Source: Schlegelella_A sp965246805 (GTDB taxonomy: Bacteria; Pseudomonadota; Gammaproteobacteria; Burkholderiales; Burkholderiaceae_C). Taken from it: DNA of 64,000 nucleotides. The stretch spans positions 310,001 to 374,000 of the forward strand of contig CBDFFO010000006.1 in NCBI GenBank assembly GCA_965246805.1, in the 5' to 3' direction. Each line of letters opens with the position of its first letter. The stretch's first letter is position 1. A program made the translations under genes and the position numbers. Under the pieces are notes generated by a model. The model was not told where the DNA came from. It worked only from the letters and a program-made list of their open reading frames with translations, and made no database searches. Positions 46,092 to 54,476 of this stretch are shown here, one piece after another.

Positions 46092-46796
46092 TCAGGGCCG
46101 CGGCGGGATGTTGAGCCCGCGCGCCACCGCCGGCCTCGCCATGAAGGTCTTCAGCGCCCGGCTCACGTTCGTGAAGTCGGCCATGCCGACGAGTTCCCCG
46201 GCGCCGTAGAAGCCGACGAGGTTGTTGATCCACGGGAAGGTCGCGATATCGGCGATCGAATAGTCGGCGCCGTTGATCCATTCGTGATGCGCGAGCTGCC
46301 GGTCGAGCACGCCGAGTAGGCGCTTCGCCTCGGACGCATAGCGTTCCAGCGGCCGCCTGTCCGCGAAGTCCTTGCCGGCGAACTTGTGGAAGAAGCCGAC
46401 CTGTCCGAACATCGGGCCGATGCCGCCCATCTGGAACATCACCCATTGAATGGCGTGGTAACGGCCGGCCGCATCGGCGGGCATCAGCTGCTTCGATTTC
46501 TCGGCCAGGTAGATCAGGATCGCACCCGACTCGAACAGCGCGAGCGGTTTCCCGTCGGGCCCGTTCGGGTCGAGGATCGCGGGGATCTTGTTGTTGGGGT
46601 TGAGCGAGACGAACTCGGGCGAGAGCTGGTCGTTGGTGTCGAAGCGAACCAGGTGCGGCTCGTAGGGCAGCCCGGTCTCCTCGAGCATGATCGAGACCTT
46701 CACGCCGTTCGGCGTCGGCAGCGAGTAGAGCTGGATGCGGTCGGCTTGGGCGGCTGGCCACTTGGCGGTGATGAGGAAGGACGTGAGGTCGGTCAT
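46092..46796 (-). CDS. Glutathione S-transferase, YfcG/YghU (Nu) type
   Basis: 234 residues. The thioredoxin-like N-terminal domain has LYSLPTPNGVKVSIMLEETGLPYE, where TPNG stands where YfcG-type enzymes have TPNGHK. SLNPNNKIPAILDPNG and ALFESGAILIYLAEK are the glutathione gamma-glutamyl site (ESGAI). The C-terminal helical domain has NGADYSIADIATFPW. Nu-class enzymes act as disulfide-bond reductases using two glutathiones. ATG 46796 gives the leader MTDLTSFLITAKWPAAQADR typical of this group. The cytochrome remnant follows immediately. Confidence 0.92.
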   Translation of the reverse strand: MTDLTSFLITAKWPAAQADRIQLYSLPTPNGVKVSIMLEETGLPYEPHLVRFDTNDQLSPEFVSLNPNNKIPAILDPNGPDGKPLALFESGAILIYLAEKSKQLMPADAAGRYHAIQWVMFQMGGIGPMFGQVGFFHKFAGKDFADRRPLERYASEAKRLLGVLDRQLAHHEWINGADYSIADIATFPWINNLVGFYGAGELVGMADFTNVSRALKTFMARPAVARGLNIPPRP

Positions 46797-46884
46797 GCGG
46801 AGTCTCGGTGGCGCGATCGGGTCCGTATCATGGCCGACGGTTCGCATCGAATCGATCCGTAGCCCATCCATCGAGTCGTCCCCA

Positions 46885-47892
46885 GTGAAGCTCCTCGTCA
46901 CCGGCAGCACCGGCCATCTCGGCGAAGCGCTCGTGCGCACCTGGCGCGCGGAAGGCCACGAGGTGGTGAGCGTCGATGTGCTGCCCTCGGCGTTCACGAG
47001 CCACGTCGGGTCGATCACCGATCGCGCATTCATCGTGGGTCTGATGGCGGGCGTCGACGCGGTGTTGCACGCGGCCACCTTGCACAAGCCGCACGTGGCC
47101 ACGCATGCCGCGCAGCGCTTCATCGACACCAACATCACCGGCACGCTGGTGCTGCTCGAGGCCGCCGTCGCGGCCGGTGTGAAGGCCTTCGTGTTCACGA
47201 GCACGACCAGTGTTTTCGGCGATGCGCTGGTGCCGCCCCCGGGCAGCCCGGCCGGCTGGGTCACCGAGGAACTGAAGCCGGTGCCGAAGAACATCTACGG
47301 CGTGACCAAGGTCGCGGCCGAAGACCTGTGCGAACTCCACCACCGCAACCACCGGCTGCCGTGCATCGTGTTGCGTACCTCGCGCTTCTTTCCGGAAGAA
47401 GACGATCAAGCCGCGACCGCGAGCACGTATTCGCTCGACAACGTGTGGGCCAACGAGATCCTGTATCGGCGCGTCGAGATCGAAGACGTGGTGAGCGCGC
47501 ACCGCCTCGCGATCGAGAAGGCGGCGTCGATCGGCTTCGGCCGCTTCGTGATCAGTGCGACCACGCCGTTCACGCGCGACGATCTGGCCCGCCTGCGCGT
47601 CGATGCGCACGCCGTGCTAGCCGACCGGTTTCCCGCGTTCGAGACCCTGTATGCGAAGCAGGGCTGGCGCATGTTCCCGGTGCTCGACCGCGTGTACGTG
47701 AACGAGCGCGCGCGGCGGGTGCTCGGCTGGGCACCGCGCCACGACTTCCAGCACGTGCTCGACCGCCTCGCCGCCGATCGGCCGCTGCGCAGCGCGCTGG
47801 CCGGTGCGGTCGGCGCGAAGGGCTATCACGCGCAGGCGGGCGGGGCCGGCGGCTCGCATGTCGGGCCGCCATCGCCGCCCGCCGCGGCTTAG
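46885..47892 (+). CDS. NAD-dependent epimerase/dehydratase family protein
   Basis: 335 residues of the extended SDR family. The N-terminal KLLVTGSTGHLGEALVRTW is the nucleotide motif (GxxGxxG). The active site has Ser/Thr in FTSTTSVFG and YGVTK, so the YxxxK pair is intact. The C-terminus has a Gly/Ala-rich tail of about 30 residues. The start is GTG at 46885, placing Val1-Lys-Leu-Leu-Val directly before the Rossmann strand; the open frame upstream is antisense to GST. It is followed by the CYTH gene after 11 nt. Its substrate is not evident; sugar-nucleotide or steroid-like substrates are common. Confidence 0.88.
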   Translation: MKLLVTGSTGHLGEALVRTWRAEGHEVVSVDVLPSAFTSHVGSITDRAFIVGLMAGVDAVLHAATLHKPHVATHAAQRFIDTNITGTLVLLEAAVAAGVKAFVFTSTTSVFGDALVPPPGSPAGWVTEELKPVPKNIYGVTKVAAEDLCELHHRNHRLPCIVLRTSRFFPEEDDQAATASTYSLDNVWANEILYRRVEIEDVVSAHRLAIEKAASIGFGRFVISATTPFTRDDLARLRVDAHAVLADRFPAFETLYAKQGWRMFPVLDRVYVNERARRVLGWAPRHDFQHVLDRLAADRPLRSALAGAVGAKGYHAQAGGAGGSHVGPPSPPAAA

Positions 47893-47903
47893 GCACCTTC
47901 GCG

Positions 47904-48422
47904 ATGGCCCGAAACGTCGAGATCAAGGCGCGCCTCGCGCACATCGATTCGGTCGCGGCTAAAGCGGCGGCGCTGGCGCACGAGGGTCCGGTCGCGATCT
48001 TCCAGGACGACACGTTCTTCCACTGTCCGAACGGCCGCCTGAAGCTGCGCGCCTTCTCGGCGACGGCCGGCGAACTGATCTTCTACCAACGCAGCGACCA
48101 GGCCGGCCCGAAGGAATCGTTCTACGTGCGCTCGCCGACGAGCGAACCGGGCTCGCTGCGCGAAGCGCTCGCGCTCGCCTGTGGCGAAGCCGGCCGCGTG
48201 ATCAAGCACCGCACGCTGTACCTCGTTGGGCCGACGCGCGTTCACCTCGATGTCGTCGAGGGGCTGGGCCACTTTCTCGAGCTCGAGGTGATGCTGGCCG
48301 ACGGCGAGACCGTCGCGCAGGGGGTCGCGGTCGCCCAGGGCCTGATGGCGCAGCTCGGCGTGCAGGTCGATCAACTGGTTGCCGACGCGTATGTCGATCT
48401 GCTTAGGGCATGCCGTGGCTGA
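47904..48422 (+). CDS. CYTH-domain protein (class IV adenylate cyclase-like)
   Basis: 172 residues of the CYTH/triphosphate-tunnel fold. It begins MARNVEIKARL, with the EIK part of the family's ExExK motif; the first Glu is replaced by Asn/Val (NVEIK). Later tunnel residues follow in GRLKLRAF, ELIFYQRSD, HRTLYLVGPTRVHLDVVEGLGHFLELEV. Members hydrolyse thiamine triphosphate or tripolyphosphate or make cAMP. The class IV label comes from length and the DVVEGLGHFLELEV pattern. Start 11 nt after the epimerase gene, probably one transcript. Confidence 0.85.
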   Translation: MARNVEIKARLAHIDSVAAKAAALAHEGPVAIFQDDTFFHCPNGRLKLRAFSATAGELIFYQRSDQAGPKESFYVRSPTSEPGSLREALALACGEAGRVIKHRTLYLVGPTRVHLDVVEGLGHFLELEVMLADGETVAQGVAVAQGLMAQLGVQVDQLVADAYVDLLRACRG

Positions 48423-48509
48423 GCGCGAAGGCGGCGTCGACAATCACGGTGGGTTCAGTCATCGGGGTGGACAGGCAGCGCATTGGAGTGATGGACTCGG
48501 CCGCGATCG

Positions 48510-49166
48510 TCAACCCGCCGACAACCGCCCCACCCCATCGAGCGCGATAGGCTTGCTCACCGCCGCCCCGATGTCGGCAGCGATTTCGGCGTCGCTCTTG
48601 CCGATCTTGCGCAGTTGTTCGATCTCGTCGCCCAGCAGTGCGAGGAAGGCCGGCTGCGACAGCGTTTCCTCGGCCTGGCCCAGGCCCATGCTCGATCGCA
48701 AGGCGCGCTGCGCCAGCGCGACGTCCTCCACGCTGAACACCGAGGGCGGCGTCGCGGCTGCCTGACGCGCCACCTTCGGCTGCGCAAGCAGCGCGGCGAT
48801 CTTGTCGACGAGCATGTCGGCGTCGGCCGCCTTGGTGAGGAAGAGGTCGTAATCGGCGAAGCGCTCGCGCACCCAGCGCTCGTCGAGGCCGGTGTGGATG
48901 GCGATGCGCACGTCGGCGGTCTTCGGGTTCGCGCGCAGCGCCTGCGCCACCTCGATGCCGCTCATCTCGGGCATCGAGATGTCCATCACCACCAGGTCGA
49001 ACGGCCGCGAGGCCGACGCCATCGTCGCGAGCGCTTCGCGGCCGTGCTTGGCAATCGTGACCTGGTGGCCTTCGTACTCGAGCAGCAGCTTGAGCACCTC
49101 AAGGATGTCCCAGTCGTCTTCGATGACGAGGATGCGACCGGCCTTGGCGGCGCGTTTGAAGAACAT
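48510..49166 (-). CDS. Response regulator with a novel-looking C-terminal domain
   Basis: 218 residues. Receiver domain 10-125: acidic pair in VIEDDWDILE, phospho-acceptor Asp62 (LVVMDISMPEMSG), Lys in FLTKAAD. After a Pro/Ala linker, the last 80 residues contain SQPAFLALLGDEIEQLRKIGKSDAEIAADIGAAVSKPI. This helical pattern with a Gly-Lys-Ser-Asp turn recalls short HTH-like segments in Burkholderiales hypothetical proteins. It is not one of the common output domains. It lies 39 nt after the hybrid kinase gene on the same strand, so the two form a two-component operon. Confidence 0.85.
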   Translation of the reverse strand: MFFKRAAKAGRILVIEDDWDILEVLKLLLEYEGHQVTIAKHGREALATMASASRPFDLVVMDISMPEMSGIEVAQALRANPKTADVRIAIHTGLDERWVRERFADYDLFLTKAADADMLVDKIAALLAQPKVARQAAATPPSVFSVEDVALAQRALRSSMGLGQAEETLSQPAFLALLGDEIEQLRKIGKSDAEIAADIGAAVSKPIALDGVGRLSAG

Positions 49167-49205
49167 GGCGATGATTTCCCGGTGATTCGTGCGGCGGACC
49201 GGCGA

Positions 49206-50336
49206 TCAGCCCGTTAGCAATCCGTGCGCCGGCCCGGCGTGCCGCGGCAGACACAGTGTGAAGACCGTGCGGTTGTCCACGCCTGACACCACGTCGATCG
49301 TGCCGCCGTGTGCGATCGCGATCTGCTGCACGATGTAGAGGCCGATGCCCAGCCCCGCCGCACGCGCGTTGCGCTCCTCGCGGCCTCGGAACGGGTCGAA
49401 GATGCGCGGCAACAGCTCGGCCTCGATTCGTCCGCCGTTCGCGACCGAAAACGTCACGTGAGCGGCGCTGGTGCCATCGAGACGCGCCACCACCGGCTCG
49501 CCCGCCGTGCCGTGCCGCATCGCGTTGCCGAGCAGGTAGCCCGCAGCCTGCGCGAGCCGATCGGCGTCCCACTGGCCGCTGAAATGCCCGGCCGGCTGCC
49601 ACTCGATTGGGTGGTCCGGATGCGCGGCGATGCACTCCTCGACGGCCCGCGCGATCGGCACCTCGAGATCGGCCGCGTCGCGCCGCACGGCGATGCCGCC
49701 GCCCAGGCGCGCGCGTGTGAGGTCGAGCAGGTCGTCGATCATGCGGCGCATGCTTTTCGCGCTGTTCGTCACGCGCAGCGCCGACGTCCTGACCAGCTCG
49801 TCGTGCGAACGCTTCTCGAGCACCATGGCCGACATCAGGATCGCGGAGAGCGGCCCGCGCAGATCGTGGCCGAGGATCGTCGTGAAGACCTCGTTCATCC
49901 GCAGCGTCTCGGTGCGCTCGTGCAGTGCGGCGGCGAGCTGCAGCTTCTGCCGCTGCAACTGGAAGAAGACCAGGGCCTTGCTCTTCAGCACGTGCGGCTC
50001 GATCGGCTTCTGCAGGAAGTCGACCGCGCCGAGCTCGTAGCCCTTGAACACCCGGTGGCGGTCGCCGGCGCCAGCGGTCACAAAGATGATGGGCACTTCC
50101 CGGGTGCGTTCGCTGCCTCGCATCAGTTCGGCGAGCTCGAAGCCGTCCATCTCGGGCATCTGCACATCGAGCAGGGCGAGCGCAACGGGATGCGCGAGCA
50201 GGAGTTCGAGGGCCTCGGCCCCGGAACGCGCCTGCAACACCTTGACGCCCGGTTCGGCGAGCAGTGCGGCGAGCGCGAGCAGGTTCTCGTCGAGGTCGGC
50301 GACGATGAGGCAGTAGACGAACGGCGCCGGCGTCAT
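49206..50336 (-). CDS. Hybrid protein: receiver followed by histidine kinase
   Basis: 376 residues. An N-terminal receiver (Asp57 in LALLDVQMPEMDG, Lys in FLQKPIE) is joined through a coiled coil (about 115-148) to a HisKA domain with His157 in ILGHDLRGPLSAIL and an HATPase domain with GNAMRHG, AGLGIGLYIVQQIAIAHGG. There is no membrane segment, so it is cytoplasmic. The order receiver-kinase is typical of a relay that takes phosphate from another kinase. Its ATG (50334-50336 complement) overlaps the stop of an upstream frame (ATGA), showing it was once second in an operon. Confidence 0.92.
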   Translation of the reverse strand: MTPAPFVYCLIVADLDENLLALAALLAEPGVKVLQARSGAEALELLLAHPVALALLDVQMPEMDGFELAELMRGSERTREVPIIFVTAGAGDRHRVFKGYELGAVDFLQKPIEPHVLKSKALVFFQLQRQKLQLAAALHERTETLRMNEVFTTILGHDLRGPLSAILMSAMVLEKRSHDELVRTSALRVTNSAKSMRRMIDDLLDLTRARLGGGIAVRRDAADLEVPIARAVEECIAAHPDHPIEWQPAGHFSGQWDADRLAQAAGYLLGNAMRHGTAGEPVVARLDGTSAAHVTFSVANGGRIEAELLPRIFDPFRGREERNARAAGLGIGLYIVQQIAIAHGGTIDVVSGVDNRTVFTLCLPRHAGPAHGLLTG

Positions 50337-50440
50337 GGTTCAGTCGCCGGAGCCGCCGGTTCTTCGAGGTGCGCAACCGCGCCCTCGAGCGTCCGCAGCA
50401 GCGCGGCGATGCGGAGGATGCCCGGCAGGTCGGCACGGGC
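50333..50440 (-). pseudogene. C-terminal stub of a lost upstream operon gene
   Basis: A frame ending ADLPGILRIAALLRTLEGAVAHLEEPAAPATEP stops at a TGA overlapping the ATG of the hybrid kinase (ATGA at 50333-50336). Such an overlap is the mark of translational coupling, so this is probably the tail of a real gene. Upstream of about 50440 the sequence changes to a stretch (TTTCTTGTTGTGTCTAGGAC region) with no coding pattern, and then eutC ends at 50587. A deletion has likely joined the two. The original gene was probably another signalling protein. About 35 codons remain. Confidence 0.45.
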
Positions 50441-50586
50441 ACGCAGACCGCCCCGTTTCTTGTTGTGTCTAGGACTCCCGGCTTGCAAAGAGGAACCAGT
50501 CACTGGCGTCATCAGGTTGGGGCCGGGGTTGCGGAGCGCATCCGTCGAAGCCGCGTCGCTACGGCAAGGCGCGGACCCGGTCCATC

Positions 50587-51426
50587 TCATGGCGGTGCCG
50601 AGGCGATGGCGCCGGGCATCGGGCCGCTCTCGTCCTTCAGCGTGACGCCGCTCACGCGCCGCGTTCGCGCGGCCTTCAGCAGGTTCGCGGCGCGCGCGGC
50701 TGCGAGTGTGTACGGCAAGCCCTCCGGACGCACGTTCGAGATGCAATTGCGTTCGGCATCGGTGCGGCCGGGGCGCGGCGACCACGTGAGGTAGAGGCCC
50801 ATGCTGTCGGGTGAGCTGAGGCCCGGGCGTTCACCGATCAGCACCAGCACGAGCGCGGCCCGCAAGCGCGCACCGATGTCGTCGCCGATCGCCACGCGGG
50901 CTTCGCGCGCGAGCACGACGGGGCCGATCCGCCACGCGGCGCCGTCGTTGGCCAGCAGGATCGGCAGCAGCGCCGCGAGGAACGGCCCGGCGTGGCGCTC
51001 GACCGCGAGCGCCGAGAGGCCGTCGGCGATGACGATCGCGAGGTCTAGGGCGACGTCGATGCCGAGGTTGTTGCCGAGGTCGTCGGGCCGAACGTCGGCG
51101 GCCCCCAGGCCATCGAGCGCGGCAGCCGACGCGGCGTCGAGCCGGCGGCCGAGGTCGGGGCGTTGCAGGTAAACGGTGCGGTCGGAGGCAGCGCTATGCA
51201 CCGGCACGGTCTGGAGCTGGAGAGCGACGACGGCCGCGGCGGTGGCGTCGATATCGAATACGTGATGCACCGCATCGCGCGCCTGCGCGTGGGCGAGCTG
51301 GAACGCCAGCTGCGGGGCGGTCGGCTGGCTGATGCCGCTGCGGCCGAGCGCGATGCGGGCCGGCGTGAAGCGACGCAGCGCGTCCCAGGGGTTCGCGATG
51401 ACGACTGGGCGCGTCGGGTCGGTCAT
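50587..51426 (-). CDS. eutC: Ethanolamine ammonia-lyase small subunit
   Basis: 279 residues, the usual EutC length. Family blocks: WDALRRFTPARIALGRSGISQPT and LAFQLAHAQARDAVH at the N-terminus, RPDLGRRL, VIADGLSALAVERHA, EARVAIGDDIG, VLIGERPGLSSPDSMGLYLTWSPRPG, and AERNCISNVRPEGLPY. With EutB it forms the adenosylcobalamin-dependent enzyme that converts ethanolamine to acetaldehyde and ammonia. The start at 51426 lies 29 nt after the eutB stop. The C-terminal tail is intact. There are no eut shell genes or eutR nearby. Confidence 0.96.
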   Translation of the reverse strand: MTDPTRPVVIANPWDALRRFTPARIALGRSGISQPTAPQLAFQLAHAQARDAVHHVFDIDATAAAVVALQLQTVPVHSAASDRTVYLQRPDLGRRLDAASAAALDGLGAADVRPDDLGNNLGIDVALDLAIVIADGLSALAVERHAGPFLAALLPILLANDGAAWRIGPVVLAREARVAIGDDIGARLRAALVLVLIGERPGLSSPDSMGLYLTWSPRPGRTDAERNCISNVRPEGLPYTLAAARAANLLKAARTRRVSGVTLKDESGPMPGAIASAPP

Positions 51427-51455
51427 CTCACCATCGCCCGCTCCAGACCGCCGGA

Positions 51456-52844
51456 TCAAGCGCGACCGACGCCGAGCAGGCCGGCGAGCTGCTGCGGCGG
51501 TGCTTCGAGCATGCGCGCGAGGCCGTCGCTGCCGAACAGGCCCATGCGCACGAGCCACGCTTCGAACTCGGGGGCCGGCCGGAGGCCGAGCACGCGGCGC
51601 GCGTAGAGCGCGTCGTGGAACGAGGTGGTCTGGTAATTGAGCATCACGTCGTCGGAACCGGGAATGCCCATGATGAAATTGCAGCCGGCCACGCCGAGCA
51701 GCGTCAGGAGGCCGTCCATGTCGTTCTGGTCGGCTTCGGCGTGGTTGGTGTAGCAGACGTCGCACCCCATCGGCAGGCCGAGCAGCTTGCCGCAGAAATG
51801 GTCTTCGAGGCCGGCTCGCGTGATCTGCTTGCCGTCGTACAGGTACTCGGGGCCGATGAAGCCGACGACGCTGTTGACGAGCAGCGGGTCGAAGCGCCGC
51901 GCGACGGCGTAGGCGCGCGCTTCAAGCGTCTGCTGATCGCAGCCGTGGTGCGCGTGGGCCGAGAGCGCGCTGCCCTGGCCGGTTTCGAAGTACATGACTT
52001 GCGAGCCACCGCGGTTCAACGAGAGCGTCGCTTGTCGCGCGTCCTCGAGCAACGCGAGGCCGATGCCGAAGCTCGTGTTCGTGCCCTCGGTGCCGCCGAT
52101 CGACTGGAAGCACAGATCGACCGGCGCGCCGAGCTCGATCGCCTGCAAGGTGTTGGTCACGTGCGTGAGCACGCACGACTGCGTCGGGATCTCGTGGTGT
52201 GCGATCACCGCGTCGAGCATCTTCAGCAGTTGCACGACTTGCGGCACGTTGTCGGTCGCCGGGTTGATGCCGATCACCGCATCGCCGCTGCCGTACATGA
52301 GCCCGTCGAGCAGGCTCGCGGCGATGCCGGCTTCGTCGTCGGTCGGGTGGTTGGGTTGCAGCCGCGTCGACAAGCGGCCGCGCAGGCCGATGGTGCTGCG
52401 AAAGCGCGTCACGACCTCGCACTTTTTCGCAGCCAGGATCAGGTCCTGGTTGCGCATCAGTTTCGACACCGCGGCGACCATCTCCGGCATCAGGCCGGGG
52501 GCGAGCGCGGCGAGCGTGGCGCCGTCGACGGCGTCGGCGAGCGACCAGTCGCGAAAGCCACCGACGGTGAGATGCGAGACCGCGGCGAACGCAGTCGCAT
52601 CGTGGGTGTCGACGATGAGCCGCGTGACCTCATCGTCTTCGTACGGCACCACGAGGTCGCTCAGGAACGCGGTGAGCGGCACGTCGGCAAGCGCCAGCTG
52701 CGCGGCGACGCGTTCTTCGGCAGAGGCGGCGGCGACGCCTGCGAGGTGGTCGCCGGAGCGGTCCGGCGAGGCGCGCGCGAGCAGCGCTGTCAAGCCCTCG
52801 AAAGTGAACGCCTTGACTCCGACACGCTGGCGGTACTGCGGCAT
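51456..52844 (-). CDS. eutB: Ethanolamine ammonia-lyase large subunit
   Basis: 462 residues, full length. Visible blocks: NPATDNVPQVVQLLKMLDAVI, PTQSCVLTHVTNTLQAIELGAPVDLCFQSIGGTEGTNTSFGI, ETGQGSALSAHAHHGCDQQTLEARAYA, NHAEADQNDMDGLLTLLG and FIMGIPGSDDVMLNYQTTSFHDALYARR. It forms the TIM barrel that holds ethanolamine and the cobalamin cofactor. The enzyme needs B12, and a riboswitch-controlled B12 import locus lies 8-9 kb downstream. Ethanolamine permease and reactivating factor EutA are not in the window. Confidence 0.97.
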   Translation of the reverse strand: MPQYRQRVGVKAFTFEGLTALLARASPDRSGDHLAGVAAASAEERVAAQLALADVPLTAFLSDLVVPYEDDEVTRLIVDTHDATAFAAVSHLTVGGFRDWSLADAVDGATLAALAPGLMPEMVAAVSKLMRNQDLILAAKKCEVVTRFRSTIGLRGRLSTRLQPNHPTDDEAGIAASLLDGLMYGSGDAVIGINPATDNVPQVVQLLKMLDAVIAHHEIPTQSCVLTHVTNTLQAIELGAPVDLCFQSIGGTEGTNTSFGIGLALLEDARQATLSLNRGGSQVMYFETGQGSALSAHAHHGCDQQTLEARAYAVARRFDPLLVNSVVGFIGPEYLYDGKQITRAGLEDHFCGKLLGLPMGCDVCYTNHAEADQNDMDGLLTLLGVAGCNFIMGIPGSDDVMLNYQTTSFHDALYARRVLGLRPAPEFEAWLVRMGLFGSDGLARMLEAPPQQLAGLLGVGRA

Positions 52845-52853
52845 CGCATGACT

Positions 52854-52949
52854 TTACGCGCGGGCGTCGACAAGGCCTTCGCTCGCGACGGCGGCGCTGG
52901 CGGTCGCGCAGAGACCTGACAGCAGCGCGACGCGCCATCGTGACCGCAT
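52854..52949 (-). CDS. 31-residue signal-peptide-like open frame
   Basis: ATG 52949 preceded by an excellent ribosome site (AAGGAGATA, 6 nt away) begins MRSRWRVALLSGLCATASAA, a textbook signal peptide, and stops after 31 codons at 52854-52856. It looks like the opening of an exported protein whose body is gone, or a very small secreted peptide or leader for eutB. eutB starts 9 nt after its stop, so translation could be coupled. It is shorter than any family I know. Confidence 0.5.
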   Translation of the reverse strand: MRSRWRVALLSGLCATASAAVASEGLVDARA

Positions 52950-52971
52950 GGCGTATCTCCTTCTCGTCGAC

Positions 52972-54435
52972 TCAATTCTTGCGGGGCATCGGCTTCGGCT
53001 TGATCGGCTCGTCGCGCTCGGCCAGGTAATACGCGAGCACCGCCAGCACCGCGACCTGGCGCCGCATCGCATCGGCATCGACCTTGTCGAACGTGTCGGC
53101 CGGTGTGTGGTGCAGGTCGAAGTAATGCCGCGTGTCGACGATCGGCGCGAACGCGGTGACGCCGGCCTGCTGCAGCAGCGCGACGTCGGAGCCGACCTCG
53201 CCTTCGCGCCGGTCGAGCACGCCGGCGCCGATCGCGCGCAACGCCTCCATCACCGGGGCCATCGCCTTCGCGGTGCTGGCGTCGATCGGCGTGCGGATGC
53301 CGAGCGGCTTGCCGAGGCCGAAGTCGCTCTCGATCGCAGCGATCTGCGTCGCGAGCTTGTCCTTCACCGACGCGAAGTAAGCCTGCCCGCCGCGCGTGCC
53401 GTTCTCTTCGTTCATCCATGCGACGGCGCGGACCGTGCGGCGCGGCGTGAGGCCGAGTTGCTTCAGCAGTGCGACCGCGCCCATCGACGCGGTGACGCCC
53501 ATGCCGTCGTCCATCGCGCCGGTGCCGAGGTCCCAGCTGTCGAGGTGTCCCGAGACGATGACCACGTCGTCGGGCTTTTCGCGGCCGACCAGGTCGGCCA
53601 GCACGTTGTGGCTGTCAGCATCGGGCAGCGCCTGCGGCGTCAGCGTGAGCTTCATCGTGAGCGGGCCGCGCGCCGAGAGGCGCTCGATCAGCAATGCGTC
53701 TTCGACCGTCACGGCCGCCGCCGGCGAGGGTGCGCTGCCGGGCGCGAAAAAGGTGGCGCCGGTATGGGTCATGCGGAACGCGGCGCCGCCGACCGAGCGC
53801 ACCAGCGTGGCGACAGCGCCGTGCTTCGCGAGCGCGGCCGGGCCGACGAAGCGCGGCGCGCCGCCTTGCGAATACGCTTCGCCGGCCAGGCCGTTGTCGG
53901 CGAGGTTTTGGTCGAACGGCACGCTCAGCAACACGATCTTGCCCTTGATCTCGGCCGATCGCGATTCGATCTCCTCGAAGCTGCGCACGACGAGCACCGG
54001 CGCGGTCAAGCCCGCCGCCGGCGTGGCGCCGGAGCCGCCGAGCGCGGTGAGGATCACGCGCTGCGTCACGCCCTGCGGCCGGCCCGCGTAGTCGATCAGC
54101 TCGCCCCGCTCTTCGCCACGCACCCAATGCGGCACCTTGACGGGTTGCAGCGTGACCTTCAGGCCCGCGCCGTTCATCGCTGCGGCGACCTGCGCGACCG
54201 CGGCCTCCGCGCCGGCCGAGCCCGAGAGGCGGGGCCCGACCACGTCGGCGAGGTCGGCGAGGCGCTCGTAGGCCCAATCGGTCTTCATCGCAGCATCGCG
54301 GATGCGCGCGAGCACCGCGGGGTCGACGCCCCCGTTGACTGGTGCATCGGCCGCATGCACGGCGCCGGCCAGAAATCCGCCGGCGAGGGCGGCCGCGAGC
54401 GGCAGCCGGCGAAGGTTGCGAAGCGAGACGGGCAT
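52972..54435 (-). CDS. Exported M28-family aminopeptidase/carboxypeptidase Q-like
   Basis: 487 residues with a signal peptide (about residues 1-25, cleavage near AVHAAD). The C-terminal two-thirds is an M28 zinc peptidase: SGHLDSWDLGTGAMDDGMG holds the first His and Asp ligands, AWMNEENGTRGG the catalytic Glu pair, IESDFGLG an Asp, and DTRHYFDLHHTPADTFD the last His. A PA-like insert precedes it. It should trim amino acids from peptides in the periplasm. ATG 54435 opens the signal; a frame to 54570 upstream is Arg/Ala-rich. Oriented away from the TetR gene, 41 bp apart. Confidence 0.9.
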   Translation of the reverse strand: MPVSLRNLRRLPLAAALAGGFLAGAVHAADAPVNGGVDPAVLARIRDAAMKTDWAYERLADLADVVGPRLSGSAGAEAAVAQVAAAMNGAGLKVTLQPVKVPHWVRGEERGELIDYAGRPQGVTQRVILTALGGSGATPAAGLTAPVLVVRSFEEIESRSAEIKGKIVLLSVPFDQNLADNGLAGEAYSQGGAPRFVGPAALAKHGAVATLVRSVGGAAFRMTHTGATFFAPGSAPSPAAAVTVEDALLIERLSARGPLTMKLTLTPQALPDADSHNVLADLVGREKPDDVVIVSGHLDSWDLGTGAMDDGMGVTASMGAVALLKQLGLTPRRTVRAVAWMNEENGTRGGQAYFASVKDKLATQIAAIESDFGLGKPLGIRTPIDASTAKAMAPVMEALRAIGAGVLDRREGEVGSDVALLQQAGVTAFAPIVDTRHYFDLHHTPADTFDKVDADAMRRQVAVLAVLAYYLAERDEPIKPKPMPRKN

Positions 54436-54476
54436 GGCTTTCCTAGAGGTCGATGCGAATCGATTCAGTGTGCCAC

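Noticed and set aside
48403..48462. A 19-codon minus-strand frame starting MTEPTVIVDAAFALSHGMP
   Set aside because: It looks like the start of a protein but has no ribosome site, stops after 19 codons and overlaps the CYTH gene end. Too little to support a call.
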